The notes under the pieces: generated by a model
What the model saw: only the letters and a program-made list of their open reading frames with translations
Told to the model about the DNA's origin: nothing
Databases searched by the model: none
Position numbers and translations under genes: made by a program
Assembly (NCBI GenBank): GCA_934370925.1
Contig: CAKRNG010000037.1
Location: 1-14,820 of the forward strand
Source: an uncultured Lacticaseibacillus sp.
Lineage (GTDB): Bacteria; Bacillota; Bacilli; Lactobacillales; Lactobacillaceae
Length of the DNA stretch: 14,820 bases
Reading direction: 5' to 3'
Shown: positions 6,493 to 14,778 of the stretch, piece after piece
Numbering within the stretch: position 1 is the first letter of the stretch
How the letters are laid out: the number at the start of each line of letters is the position of its first letter

Positions 6493-7116
6493 ATGACTGA
6501 TTCTGCAATTCCAAGGGCAACTGCTAAGCGGCTACCTCTATATTATCGGTACCTGTCTTTCTTGGCGGAGTCTGGTACCACTCGGATTTCATCTACGGAG
6601 CTTGCCGATGCCGTTAAGGTGGATTCTGCCACGATTCGTCGGGATTTTTCCTACTTCGGCGCACTCGGTAAGCGGGGATACGGCTACGATGTGCAGGCGT
6701 TGGTCGATTTCTTCCGCAAAACACTCAGTCAGGATCGTCTGACCAACGTGGCGCTGGTGGGGCTCGGCAACATGGGACATGCGCTACTTAATTATAATTT
6801 TCGGCAATCGAGCAATATTCGGGTGAGTGCGGCCTTTGATAACAATAAAGATGTTATCGGCACCATCCAATCTGGCGTGCCCGTTTATTCCATGGATGAA
6901 CTTGAGCAGCAGCTGAGTGATCAACAGATTCAGATTGTCATCTTAACGGTTGGCGAGGACAGCGCGCAGGACGTCGCCAACCAGCTTGTTTCTGCTGGCG
7001 TCCGCGGAATTATGAACTTCACCTCAGTTCGCCTGACCGTCCCGAAGCGTGTGCACGTGCAGACCATTGATTTAGCAACAGAACTACAAACGATTATTTA
7101 CTTTTTGGAAAAGTAA
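6493..7116 (+). CDS. rex: Redox-sensing transcriptional repressor Rex
   Basis: 207 residues, standard length. Rex is a dimeric cytosolic repressor that senses the NADH/NAD+ ratio: NADH binding releases it from operators of fermentation and NAD-regenerating genes. The N-terminal winged helix is clear (residues about 12-80), including the recognition region D44[12 protein letters not shown] and K60-R-G-Y-G-Y-D-V. The Rossmann domain follows, with G90-x-G92-x-x-G95 (V-G-L-G-N-M-G-H). The C-terminal helix ([13 protein letters not shown]) is the domain-swapping helix of the family. Start chosen at ATG 6493: GGAGGG (6481-6486) is 6 bases upstream, whereas an in-frame ATG at 6475 would place that site inside the gene. 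It stands alone, with repeats on both sides. Confidence 0.95.
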   Translation: MTDSAIPRATAKRLPLYYRYLSFLAESGTTRISSTELADAVKVDSATIRRDFSYFGALGKRGYGYDVQALVDFFRKTLSQDRLTNVALVGLGNMGHALLNYNFRQSSNIRVSAAFDNNKDVIGTIQSGVPVYSMDELEQQLSDQQIQIVILTVGEDSAQDVANQLVSAGVRGIMNFTSVRLTVPKRVHVQTIDLATELQTIIYFLEK

Positions 7117-7187
7117 ACAGAGCGCAGTGACCCGGTTAGCCTTTGAGCATTAGCATAGAAGTGACGGAGGTGGGGGCTATCCACCGC
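7116..7187 (+). repeat. 72-bp direct repeat, copy 1
   Basis: This copy overlaps the last base of the rex stop codon and matches 7238-7309 at all but about four positions, with a 122-bp period. It contains GAGCGCAGTGACCCGG near the start and GGTGG/CCACC near the end, able to form a short hairpin. Confidence 0.85.
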
Positions 7188-7237
7188 AGTCAGTTCTGGG
7201 CTAAGCGGAAAAGGCTGGGTCAAGGAGCTCGACTAAG

Positions 7238-7309
7238 AACAGAGCGCAGTGACCCGGTTATTCTTTGAGCATTAGCATAGAAGTGACGGAGGTGGGGGTT
7301 ATCCACCGC
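7238..7309 (+). repeat. 72-bp direct repeat, copy 2
   Basis: Second copy of the repeat at 7116-7187. The 50 bp between copies is unique. No open frame with a ribosome-binding site runs through either copy. Confidence 0.85.
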
Positions 7310-7335
7310 GTTCGATAATTAATGAATGCAGTGAG

Positions 7336-7370
7336 TGCGCCATAAGTCCAAGGCACACGAACATTACATC
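7336..7370 (+). repeat. 35-bp dispersed repeat, copy 1 (start of a larger element)
   Basis: Identical to 14744-14778 except for one base (A versus G at position 27). Both copies read in plus orientation and both lie downstream of a gene on that strand (rex and kimA). Similarity continues patchily afterwards (AGTCG, then CCAGAAG). The hairpin at 7378-7486 follows immediately. Confidence 0.85.
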
Positions 7371-7377
7371 CAGTCGC

Positions 7378-7501
7378 GCGCCAGAAGACTGCCCCCTAAC
7401 ATACAAGGCAGGCCCGGTAGAAATCCTAAGTTCGGGATTTCCACCGGGCCTGCCTTGTATACCGGGGCCAAACCGTCTTCTGGCGCAGCCTCTGTTTTTT
7501 T
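7378..7501 (+). terminator. Very long nested hairpin followed by U-run, terminator-like
   Basis: Outer arms GCGCCAGAAGAC (7378-7389) and GTCTTCTGGCGC (7475-7486) are perfectly complementary. Inside, 7401-7418 pairs with 7443-7460 over 18 perfect pairs, then one mismatch, then GAAATCC (7420-7426) with GGATTTC (7435-7441), loop TAAGTTCG. A run of seven T (7495-7501) begins 9 bases after the outer arm. It could terminate rex transcription, but the size (about 109 bases) is far beyond an ordinary terminator and closer to a small palindromic mobile element. Confidence 0.7.
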
Positions 7502-7538
7502 ACAGCTGATGAGAACGAAAAGTTTAAGGAATGTAAAA

Positions 7539-7565
7539 TTTGCACTCGACCAAATAAAGTGCTAA
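7539..7565. promoter_or_regulatory. Second, upstream CIRCE-like operator
   Basis: TTTGCACTC (7539-7547), 9-base spacer, AAGTGCTAA (7557-7565). The consensus is TTAGCACTC-N9-GAGTGCTAA, so each arm has one difference and the spacing is exact. It lies 130 bp upstream of the main CIRCE. A TAAAAT at 7534-7539 overlaps it, but I find no matching -35. Confidence 0.65.
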
Positions 7566-7630
7566 TTCAAGAAACGTTGATATAGCGGGCTTTGATGCGT
7601 AATTTGCTTATTATTTGTCAATTTAGGTGG

Positions 7631-7658
7631 TTGCAATTTCAAGAGACCATGATATAGT
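7631..7658 (+). promoter_or_regulatory. Sigma-A promoter of groES-groEL
   Basis: -35 TTGCAA (7631-7636), 16-bp spacer, -10 TATAGT (7653-7658). Transcription would start just before the CIRCE at 7669, the usual arrangement for HrcA control. Confidence 0.75.
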
Positions 7659-7668
7659 AATACTTGTG

Positions 7669-7695
7669 TTAGCACTTAAGTCTAAAGAGTGCTAA
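7669..7695. promoter_or_regulatory. CIRCE element, HrcA operator of groESL
   Basis: TTAGCACTT (7669-7677), 9-base spacer, GAGTGCTAA (7687-7695): one difference from the consensus. HrcA binds CIRCE and represses chaperone genes until heat or misfolded protein draws off GroEL. It lies between the -10 and the ribosome-binding site. Confidence 0.93.
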
Positions 7696-7720
7696 AAATA
7701 TTCTTCATGGAGGGATTATC

Positions 7721-8005
7721 TTGCTTAAACCATTAGGAGATCGTGTCATCGTTAAGGTGAACGAAGAAGAGGAACAGACTGTCGGCGGAATCGTGCTTGC
7801 TAGCAACGCGAAGGAGAAGCCACAGACGGGTAAGGTTGTTGCGGCTGGTGAAGGGGCATTCACCCCGGATGGCAAGCGTTTGCCAATGTCCGTTGCAGAA
7901 GACGACGTTGTGATGTTCGACAAGTACGCCGGGTCCGAAGTGAAGTATGAGGGCGAAAAATTCCTCATCATGCATGACAAGGATATTATGGCAATCGTCA
8001 AGTAA
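7721..8005 (+). CDS. groES: Co-chaperonin GroES (10 kDa)
   Basis: 94 residues, full length. GroES forms the seven-subunit lid that closes the GroEL folding chamber. The N-terminus L2[10 protein letters not shown] is the family signature; the mobile loop that contacts GroEL lies around residues 16-32, including G22-G-I-V-L; the C-terminal [10 protein letters not shown] closes the beta-barrel. The start is TTG with GGAGGG (7709-7714) 6 bases upstream; an ATG at 7707 is in another frame. First gene of a CIRCE-controlled pair with groEL. Confidence 0.97.
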   Translation: MLKPLGDRVIVKVNEEEEQTVGGIVLASNAKEKPQTGKVVAAGEGAFTPDGKRLPMSVAEDDVVMFDKYAGSEVKYEGEKFLIMHDKDIMAIVK

Positions 8006-9844
<1,839 letters not shown>

Positions 9845-9858
9845 TCTCAGTAACTTTC

Positions 9859-9895
9859 AAAGAGGACGGTCAGCGATGACCGTCCTCTTTATTTT
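9859..9895 (+). terminator. Terminator of the groESL operon
   Basis: Perfect 14-bp stem, AAAGAGGACGGTCA (9859-9872) and TGACCGTCCTCTTT (9877-9890), closed by a GCGA tetraloop of the stable GNRA type and followed by ATTTT. It starts 14 bases after the groEL stop. Confidence 0.95.
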
Positions 9896-10056
9896 GCCGC
9901 GTGAAGTGCTGAGGCAAGCGCCCGCGCTAAGTTCGTGCAGATGCGGGGGATAGGCGAAATTTTATGGCTGCGCATCCCATTTCAGTGATTGTTGTTTTGA
10001 AAGTCGCTTTTAACCGCCAAAAGTTAACGATTCGCATAGGCAACGATTGGCAGAAG

Positions 10057-10065
10057 TGGTACAGT
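10057..10065 (+). promoter_or_regulatory. Possible extended -10 promoter of the Nudix gene
   Basis: TGG-TACAGT (10057-10065) fits an extended -10; no -35 at proper spacing. The rest of 9896-10056 shows no gene or clear structure. Confidence 0.4.
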
Positions 10066-10090
10066 AATCTGTCTGAAGGAGGGGAAAGAA

Positions 10091-10576
10091 ATGCAAGAAG
10101 ATTTTGATTTACGTTACCAGGTAGCTGAAGAAAAAAAGTTCGGAATGCGGGCGGCGCTTATTTTGCGGCATCAAGACCGAATATTTGTGAACGTCGAACC
10201 GGGAACACCAGCCGTGGCAGTTTTGCCTGGTGGTGCCATCAAGTTTGGCGAGACGGGTGAACAGGCCGTGATGCGCGAGGCAAAAGAGGAGCTTGCATTA
10301 ACTGACTTTCACCCCGAATTTGCGGGCGTGATGGAATCATTTTGGCAGACAGAATCGCTCACTTATCACCAACCAATCTTAATTTTCCGTGCAGAAGTCA
10401 CTGTGGAACAGGCAATTGCGTTGGCCAATCTCGACTATGAAAAACTAGACTTACCAGCAGGAACGCAACTAAATTGGCAACCACTGTCAAAGGTGGAAAA
10501 CATTCTCCAACCCCGAGGCATCGAAGCAGCAGCCGAAATGGGCACGCCGATGCAACACCTCTTGAGCTACAGGTGA
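10091..10576 (+). CDS. Nudix hydrolase
   Basis: 161 residues, one Nudix domain. Nudix enzymes split nucleoside diphosphates linked to another moiety, for example oxidised dNTPs, NADH or ADP-ribose, using divalent metal ions. The Nudix box is G48-A-I-K-F-G-E54-x7-R62-E-A-K-E-E67-L-A-L; the catalytic R-E and E-E are intact, but the usual Gly after E-E-x is Ala69. The following strand carries S-F-W-Q-T-E-S-L-T-Y-H, which may shape the substrate pocket. No fused domain or signal peptide. Start ATG 10091 is supported by GGAGGGG (10078-10084) 6 bases upstream. It stands alone between the groEL terminator and a repeat region. Substrate cannot be assigned. Confidence 0.9.
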   Translation: MQEDFDLRYQVAEEKKFGMRAALILRHQDRIFVNVEPGTPAVAVLPGGAIKFGETGEQAVMREAKEELALTDFHPEFAGVMESFWQTESLTYHQPILIFRAEVTVEQAIALANLDYEKLDLPAGTQLNWQPLSKVENILQPRGIEAAAEMGTPMQHLLSYR

Positions 10577-10582
10577 TGAGTA

Positions 10583-10724
10583 AACGTCGCTGGCGCTCCT
10601 TGCGTTTCAGGGGATTGTGGTAATTGTGATATGTAGTCTCGGAGGATGCAGAGAAATCGAACCTCAGTGGGAAAACCAATCCTCGATAAGACATTCGCGT
10701 GAAGCCGCGAATGTCCTGCTTGAA
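10583..10724 (+). repeat. 142-bp direct repeat, copy A
   Basis: Matches 10776-10918 over its full length with a handful of substitutions and a single-base indel (TAATTGTGAT versus TAATTGGTGAT). It includes a perfect 10-bp hairpin, GACATTCGCG (10690-10699) with CGCGAATGTC (10706-10715). The open frames on the minus strand through both copies share their first residues only because the DNA is repeated; none has a ribosome-binding site I trust. Confidence 0.9.
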
Positions 10725-10775
10725 GAGGGGGTTCTCATCTCATCGATGTAGCTACATTGGCGAGGCGCATGAGGC

Positions 10776-10918
10776 AACGTCGCTGGCGCTCCTTGCGTTT
10801 CAGGAGATTGTGGTAATTGGTGATATGTAATCTCGGAGGATGCAGAGAAATCGAACCTCAGTGGGAAAACCAATCCTCGATAAGACATTCGCGCGAAGCC
10901 GCGAATGTCCTGCCTGAA
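10776..10918 (+). repeat. 143-bp direct repeat, copy B
   Basis: Second copy of 10583-10724. The hairpin stem (10884-10893 with 10900-10909) is fully conserved while the 6-base loop differs at one base. After it, TCCCCT (10927-10932) and AGGGGG (10940-10945) form another short hairpin. Both copies are followed some distance later by ATGTAG, at 10746 inside a 12-bp palindrome and again at 10970. Confidence 0.9.
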
Positions 10919-11123
10919 AAGGTTTTTCCCCTAAAAAAGAGGGGGATATTCCATCCAACAATCCCATCTATGTAGGTGCTTACTGATGGTCGGAGTGGAG
11001 GGCGTTGAGGGCCAAGTAGTGGAAGTCTGACCGGGTTCTGGTCAGACTGGCGAAAAGGAAGACTTGCGGGAGCGGAGCGAGCCAAGGCTTACTTTTCAGG
11101 CGGAATACGCGGAGCGGATGGAG
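10919..11123. other. Gene-free stretch between two repeat families
   Basis: Contains a perfect 9-bp hairpin, AGTCTGACC (11024-11032) with GGTCAGACT (11040-11048), loop GGGTTCT. The following bases are rich in GGAGCGGAGCG-like sequence. No gene is supported. Confidence 0.45.
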
Positions 11124-11245
11124 CCGGCCACACCACGTTCCGGACCTCAAAAGCCCGCAACGGAGACCAGCATTAAGCACCGGCCCGGCCACACCACGTT
11201 CCGGACCTCAAAAGCCCGCAACGGAGACCAGCAGTACGCACCGGC
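11124..11245 (+). repeat. Two tandem 61-bp repeats
   Basis: Units at 11124-11184 and 11185-11245, beginning CCGGCCACACCACG. They differ at two positions (CATTAAGCAC versus CAGTACGCAC). Each holds CGGACCTCAAAAGCCCGC and AACGGAGACCAG. The array ends 21 bases before the promoter of the LOG gene. Confidence 0.9.
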
Positions 11246-11266
11246 CTCCAAACCCGCAAAACCATA

Positions 11267-11295
11267 TTGTCCCATAAGCGTAAATAGAGTAAAAT
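11267..11295 (+). promoter_or_regulatory. Sigma-A promoter of the LOG-family gene
   Basis: -35 TTGTCC (11267-11272), 17-bp spacer, -10 TAAAAT (11290-11295). Confidence 0.7.
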
Positions 11296-11343
11296 GAATT
11301 CTTATTAACTAATCAATAAACGAAAAAGAAAGAGTGACGCAAC

Positions 11344-11913
11344 GTGAAAATTTCAGTATTCTGCGGCGCCCGCTTTGGCAAAAAGAAGAGCTACGAACAG
11401 GTAGCAAATGCCCTCGGGTGGTACATGGGGCGGCAAAACATCGAACTAATTTATGGCGGTTCCCAGTCAGGAATCATGGGCACCATCAGTGGGGCCGTTC
11501 TCGCAGCGGGCGGTGAAGTCACCGGGATTTACCCAGAAGGTTTGTTCGAAAACGAACTTCCGCGCTATGACGCAACCCGCAACATCGTGACCAAGGATAT
11601 GGACGAACGCAAGCAGCTGTTGCTGTCCGAACCAGATGCCTTTTTGGTTTTCCCTGGTGGCTTGGGCACGCTTGAAGAGATTGCCCAGGCGATTTCTTGG
11701 ATGGCGATTGACCTGTTGCCAGAGAAGCCAATCGGAATCTTCAACATGAACCACTACTACGACAGCATGGTCACCATGCTCGATACGTTCGTGGATCAGG
11801 AGTTTGCGAGTGCAGAGATTATGAACAACGTCTTTGTCTCCGATAACTTTGAGACACTGATTGCGGACCTGCAAAGTAATGCGGGCGTGCAAGGATTAGA
11901 AGAAGCAAACTAA
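11344..11913 (+). CDS. LOG-family protein (TIGR00730 type), nucleotide 5'-monophosphate phosphoribohydrolase-like
   Basis: 189 residues. Members with the P-G-G-x-G-T-x-x-E motif split nucleoside monophosphates (in plants, cytokinin riboside monophosphates) into base and ribose 5-phosphate. Here the motif is P104-G-G-L-G-T-L-E-E112. The N-terminal Rossmann fold starts with I-S-V-F-C-G-A-R, and the nucleotide loop reads Y37-G-G-S-Q-S-G-I-M-G46; M86-D-E-R-K precedes the motif as usual. The fold is cytosolic and normally dimeric. The start is GTG at 11344: the protein then begins M-K-I-S-V-F-C-G, as homologues do, though the ribosome-binding site upstream (AAAGAG) is weak. Own promoter; probably monocistronic. 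The physiological substrate in bacteria is generally unclear, and older names such as lysine decarboxylase-like should be avoided. Confidence 0.9.
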   Translation: MKISVFCGARFGKKKSYEQVANALGWYMGRQNIELIYGGSQSGIMGTISGAVLAAGGEVTGIYPEGLFENELPRYDATRNIVTKDMDERKQLLLSEPDAFLVFPGGLGTLEEIAQAISWMAIDLLPEKPIGIFNMNHYYDSMVTMLDTFVDQEFASAEIMNNVFVSDNFETLIADLQSNAGVQGLEEAN

Positions 11914-11935
11914 TCACACCACACGGCAGATTTTC

Positions 11936-11944
11936 TGCTACAAT
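11936..11944 (+). promoter_or_regulatory. Extended -10 promoter of the pentapeptide-repeat gene
   Basis: TGC-TACAAT (11936-11944), a strong extended -10, 22 bases after the LOG stop codon. No recognisable -35. Confidence 0.6.
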
Positions 11945-11958
11945 ATGGACAACGGTAG

Positions 11959-11983
11959 GGGGATGCGACTTGGTTGCATCCCC
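11959..11983 (+). other. 5'-end hairpin in the leader of the pentapeptide-repeat gene
   Basis: GGGGATGCGAC (11959-11969) pairs with GTTGCATCCCC (11973-11983) with one G-U pair; loop TTG. It falls about 8 bases after the expected transcription start and about 70 bases before the gene. No U-run follows, so it is more likely an mRNA-stabilising 5' hairpin than a terminator; it could alternatively serve as a weak terminator for the LOG transcript. Confidence 0.6.
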
Positions 11984-12051
11984 TTCCTGTATCCGCATGT
12001 TTGCCCGTACTTGCTGGGCGCGTGCGTGAAAATGAGTATGAGGTGGTCAGA

Positions 12052-12642
12052 ATGGCAATAACGGGGCAGACGCTACGCCTAAGTGAGTGTGAACCACTCG
12101 ACCAGTATGAGCGGTGCACCTTTGTGGCGGAGGATTTACCCGCCCACGTGAGCGATGTGACGTTTGACCGGTGTGTGTTTGCACCGGATCAGGTACGCAA
12201 TGATTTCGTGAACGTCACGTGGACGCACTGCGATTTGGCTAACATCGATTTTTCTGGGGCCAAGTTCGGCGGGTGCACCTTAGCTGATTGTCGCCTCTTG
12301 GGAGCGGATTTTTCAGGGGCCATGTTTGTGGAGACCAAATTCGCGAATTGTCCCGCGCAACTGGTGAATTTTGCAGAAGCAACGCTACGGAAGAGTCACT
12401 TTCAGGGGTGCGACTTGACCGATGCGACATTTCAGGCAGTTGTGGCGCGGACAAAGCTGGCGTTTGAAGCCTGCAAGCTAACTGGGTGTGACTTGACTGG
12501 AACGGTGTTGAAGAATTGGGACATCAGTCGGGCCGAATTTGACCAATTACAACTGGATCCGACATTGATGGCGGGGCTGACGATTGCGCCTTGGCAAGCG
12601 GCAATGCTCATCGGGATTTTTGGCGTTAAAGTGCGCCAGTAA
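12052..12642 (+). CDS. Pentapeptide-repeat protein, Qnr/McbG-like
   Basis: 196 residues. Proteins of this fold form a right-handed beta-helix that mimics DNA; Qnr, MfpA and McbG protect gyrase or topoisomerase IV from quinolones or microcins. Repeats of A/C-D/N-L/F-x-x type run from about residue 21 to 170: C22-T-F, V36-T-F, C41-V-F, C60-D-L-A-N, I65-D-F-S-G-A-K-F, A85-D-F-S-G-A-M-F, C120-D-L-T-D-A-T-F, C146-D-L-T-G. The C-terminus (G-L-T-I-A-P-W181-Q-A-A-M-L-x3-F-G-V-K-V) resembles the Qnr dimer-forming end, with Trp-Gln and final Gly-Val-x-Val. Start ATG 12052 has GAGGTGG (12040-12046) 5 bases upstream; the frame is open further back but through the leader hairpin. Gyrase protection is inferred from family, not shown. 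Confidence 0.85.
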   Translation: MAITGQTLRLSECEPLDQYERCTFVAEDLPAHVSDVTFDRCVFAPDQVRNDFVNVTWTHCDLANIDFSGAKFGGCTLADCRLLGADFSGAMFVETKFANCPAQLVNFAEATLRKSHFQGCDLTDATFQAVVARTKLAFEACKLTGCDLTGTVLKNWDISRAEFDQLQLDPTLMAGLTIAPWQAAMLIGIFGVKVRQ

Positions 12643-12684
12643 GCCATTTGCAAAGTCGATTTGCAAACTTGCATGGCATTTTTT
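12643..12684 (+). terminator. Terminator after the pentapeptide-repeat gene
   Basis: GCCAT (12643-12647) pairs with ATGGC (12673-12677), extended inside by GCAA/TTGC with a small bulge, then a run of six T (12679-12684). It begins directly after the stop codon. Two copies of TTTGCAAA lie within the stem region. Confidence 0.75.
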
Positions 12685-12744
12685 GGGTGACAGTGTTACC
12701 ATACCACTTGATTACGATATCTTAAGAAATTGGGAGTTAACGAA
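12685..12744 (+). promoter_or_regulatory. Short upstream region of kimA with a dyad
   Basis: Only 60 bases lie between the preceding terminator and the gene. They hold a near-palindrome, GTGACA-G-TGTTAC (12687-12699), and possible -10 elements TACCAT (12697-12702) or TACGAT (12713-12718), neither with an ideal -35. GGGAG (12732-12736) is the ribosome-binding site. There is no space for a ydaO-type c-di-AMP riboswitch, which needs well over 100 bases. Confidence 0.4.
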
Positions 12745-14580
12745 ATGCAACAACTTAAACGCTTCCTCATTGGGCGACCATTAAAGTCATCTGAAGAAGG
12801 TGGGCAGAAGTTAGGTAAGTTGAAGGCACTGGCAATGCTCAGTTCTGACGCACTTTCATCTGTTGCGTACGGGACTGAACAAATTGTTTTGGTGCTGACG
12901 ACCTTATCTGCCGCGGCAATTTGGTACTCGATTCCAATCGCGGCCTTTGTTCTGATTCTCCTTCTCAGCTTAACGTTATCGTACCGGCAAATTATCCACG
13001 CTTATCCAGGTGGGGGCGGTGCGTACGTTGTTTCCAGTGAGAATTTGGGGCAAGAAGCCGGCCTGCTTGCGGGTGGCTCGCTCCTCATTGACTACATGCT
13101 GACGGTGGCGGTTTCCGTCTCGGCGGGTGCTGAGGCGATTTCCTCGGCCATCCCCGCGATGTACGGCCACGAGGTGATGATTTCGATTATCATCATCGTC
13201 ATTCTGATGGCGATGAACCTGCGTGGGATGAGCGAGTCCGCGAACTTCCTCATGGTGCCGGTGTACTTGTTCGTCATCTCCATCACCGCCATGATTGTGT
13301 GGGGGCTGTACCGGATTGCGACGGGGGATATTCCGCTGCAGGCGCGCGGGGTCGTTGGCTCCGTTGTACCGGGAATCAGTGCGGCACTCATCTTCAAGGC
13401 CTTCAGTAGTGGGTCTTCCTCACTGACAGGGGTTGAAGCCATCAGTAATGCGGTGCCGTTCTTCAAGAAGCCTCGGGCGCACAATGCGGCGTCCACGCTG
13501 GCCATCATGGCGGGGATTCTTGGGTTCTTCTTCGCCGGGATTACGTTCCTGAACTACTGGTACGGAATCGTGCCGGTTGCGAAGGTGACCGTCCTGTCGC
13601 AGGTCGCGAGCTTCACGTTCGGCCACGGGTTCATGTACTACATCACCCAGTTTGCAACAGCCTTGATTCTTGCGGTTGCCGCCAATACTGGATTCTCCGC
13701 CTTCCCCGTGCTGGCGTACAACTTGGCAAAAGACAAGTTCATGCCGCACATGTACCAGGATCGTGGGGACCGTTTGGGATACTCGAACGGGATTATCACG
13801 TTGGCAGTGGGTTCCATCATCCTCATTGGCATTTTCCAGGGGAGCACGGAACGCTTAATTCCACTCTACGCGGTTGGGGTGTTCATTCCGTTCACGCTGA
13901 GCCAGAGTGGGATGATTGTCCACTGGTTGCGGAACCGGCCAAAGAGGTGGATGACCAAGACGATTGCGAACTTCACGGGGGCACTGATTTCCTTTGCCAT
14001 CCTGATTATCCTGTTTGTTTACCGTCTCGGCGACATCTGGCCATTCTTCATCATCATGCCAGTCGTCCTGTACGTGTTCTACAAGATTCACGACCACTAC
14101 AAGAAGGTTGCGGAACAGCTGCGCCTCCCAGACTCATTGAAAGAAGTGGCCCTGCACGATTACGATGGCAGTACGGTGATTGTGCTGGTCGGAAATGTCA
14201 CCCGGGTGACGCGTGGTGCGCTCAATTACGCCCAGACGATTGGGGATTACGTTATTGCGATGCATGTGTCGATGGATGAAAATCCACACAAGGAACAGGA
14301 AACGCAAAATGAATTCAAGACGGACTTCCCGAACGTGCGCTTCGTGGATGTCCACTCATCTTACCGGTCCGTTGAAGGCCCAACGATTCGCTTTGTGGAC
14401 ATGATTGCGCGCAATGCGGCCAAGCGGAACTTCACGACCACGGTCCTCATTCCGCAGTTTGTTCCTAAAGAGCGGTGGCAGGACATCCTGCACAACCAGA
14501 CGACATTCAGGTTGCGGCGGGCATTCTCCTCGCGTGAAAACATCATTGTGGCGACATACTCCTACCACCTTAAGAAGTAG
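12745..14580 (+). CDS. kimA: KimA-type high-affinity potassium importer (APC superfamily)
   Basis: 611 residues, close to the 607 of Bacillus subtilis KimA (YdaO), which it resembles over the whole length from K-R-F-L-I-G near the start to H-L-K-K at the end. KimA is a homodimeric proton-coupled K+ symporter of the plasma membrane, inhibited by c-di-AMP. The first two-thirds hold about 12 membrane segments. Residues I recall as important for K+ in B. subtilis are present with an offset of one: D35 and Y42 in S-S-D-A-L-S-S-V-A-Y-G, and D116, Y117, S124 in L-I-D-Y-M-L-T-V-A-V-S. From about residue 455 a soluble domain follows (V-I-V-L-V-G-N-V-T-R-V-T), ending Q-F-V-P-K-E-R-W-Q-D-I-L-H-N-Q-T. 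ATG 12745 has GGGAG 8 bases upstream; a TTG at 12730 is less likely. It should not be mistaken for an amino-acid permease. Confidence 0.92.
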   Translation: MQQLKRFLIGRPLKSSEEGGQKLGKLKALAMLSSDALSSVAYGTEQIVLVLTTLSAAAIWYSIPIAAFVLILLLSLTLSYRQIIHAYPGGGGAYVVSSENLGQEAGLLAGGSLLIDYMLTVAVSVSAGAEAISSAIPAMYGHEVMISIIIIVILMAMNLRGMSESANFLMVPVYLFVISITAMIVWGLYRIATGDIPLQARGVVGSVVPGISAALIFKAFSSGSSSLTGVEAISNAVPFFKKPRAHNAASTLAIMAGILGFFFAGITFLNYWYGIVPVAKVTVLSQVASFTFGHGFMYYITQFATALILAVAANTGFSAFPVLAYNLAKDKFMPHMYQDRGDRLGYSNGIITLAVGSIILIGIFQGSTERLIPLYAVGVFIPFTLSQSGMIVHWLRNRPKRWMTKTIANFTGALISFAILIILFVYRLGDIWPFFIIMPVVLYVFYKIHDHYKKVAEQLRLPDSLKEVALHDYDGSTVIVLVGNVTRVTRGALNYAQTIGDYVIAMHVSMDENPHKEQETQNEFKTDFPNVRFVDVHSSYRSVEGPTIRFVDMIARNAAKRNFTTTVLIPQFVPKERWQDILHNQTTFRLRRAFSSRENIIVATYSYHLKK

Positions 14581-14631
14581 TTGGTGGCGGTGAGGTGCCT
14601 CAGTTGCTTCATTGGGTAAAGTGCGACGCTT

Positions 14632-14656
14632 GTCATTAGCGCAGACCGCTAATGAC
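14632..14656 (+). other. 10-bp hairpin downstream of kimA
   Basis: GTCATTAGCG (14632-14641) pairs perfectly with CGCTAATGAC (14647-14656), loop CAGAC. No U-run follows directly (CGGCTCGC), so it precedes the true terminator at 14681. Its form, a perfect 10-bp stem with a small loop, resembles the hairpins inside the 142-bp repeats, but the sequence differs. Confidence 0.65.
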
Positions 14657-14670
14657 CGGCTCGCTGTTAC

Positions 14671-14738
14671 TTTTTAATTAGGACGTTACGTGGGTTCACG
14701 TGGCGTTCTTTTTTTGACTGGTGAAAGCTAATTAAAAA
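14671..14738 (+). terminator. kimA terminator enclosed by an 11-bp inverted repeat
   Basis: Inner hairpin: GGACGTTACGTG (14681-14692) pairs with CACGTGGCGTTC (14697-14708), including three G-U pairs, loop GGTT, followed by seven T (14709-14715). Outer arms TTTTTAATTAG (14671-14681) and CTAATTAAAAA (14728-14738) are perfect complements, so on the minus strand the outer arm also supplies U residues. Confidence 0.8.
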
Positions 14739-14743
14739 GGGGA

Positions 14744-14778
14744 TGCGCCATAAGTCCAAGGCACACGAACGTTACATC
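14744..14778 (+). repeat. 35-bp dispersed repeat, copy 2 (element runs off the window)
   Basis: 34 of 35 bases match 7336-7370. The bases after it (AGTCGAGC, then CCAGAAG at 14777-14803) keep partial similarity to the first copy, so a larger element probably continues past 14820. Confidence 0.85.

Noticed and set aside
10398..11085. Minus-strand frames that share an identical start (M-S-Y-R-G-L-V-F-P)
   Set aside because: They arise from the 142-bp direct repeat; no ribosome-binding site or recognisable domain.
12745..14580. Amino-acid permease
   Set aside because: Full-length match to KimA, including the soluble C-terminal domain and K+-site residues, fits better than an amino-acid transporter of 450-480 residues.
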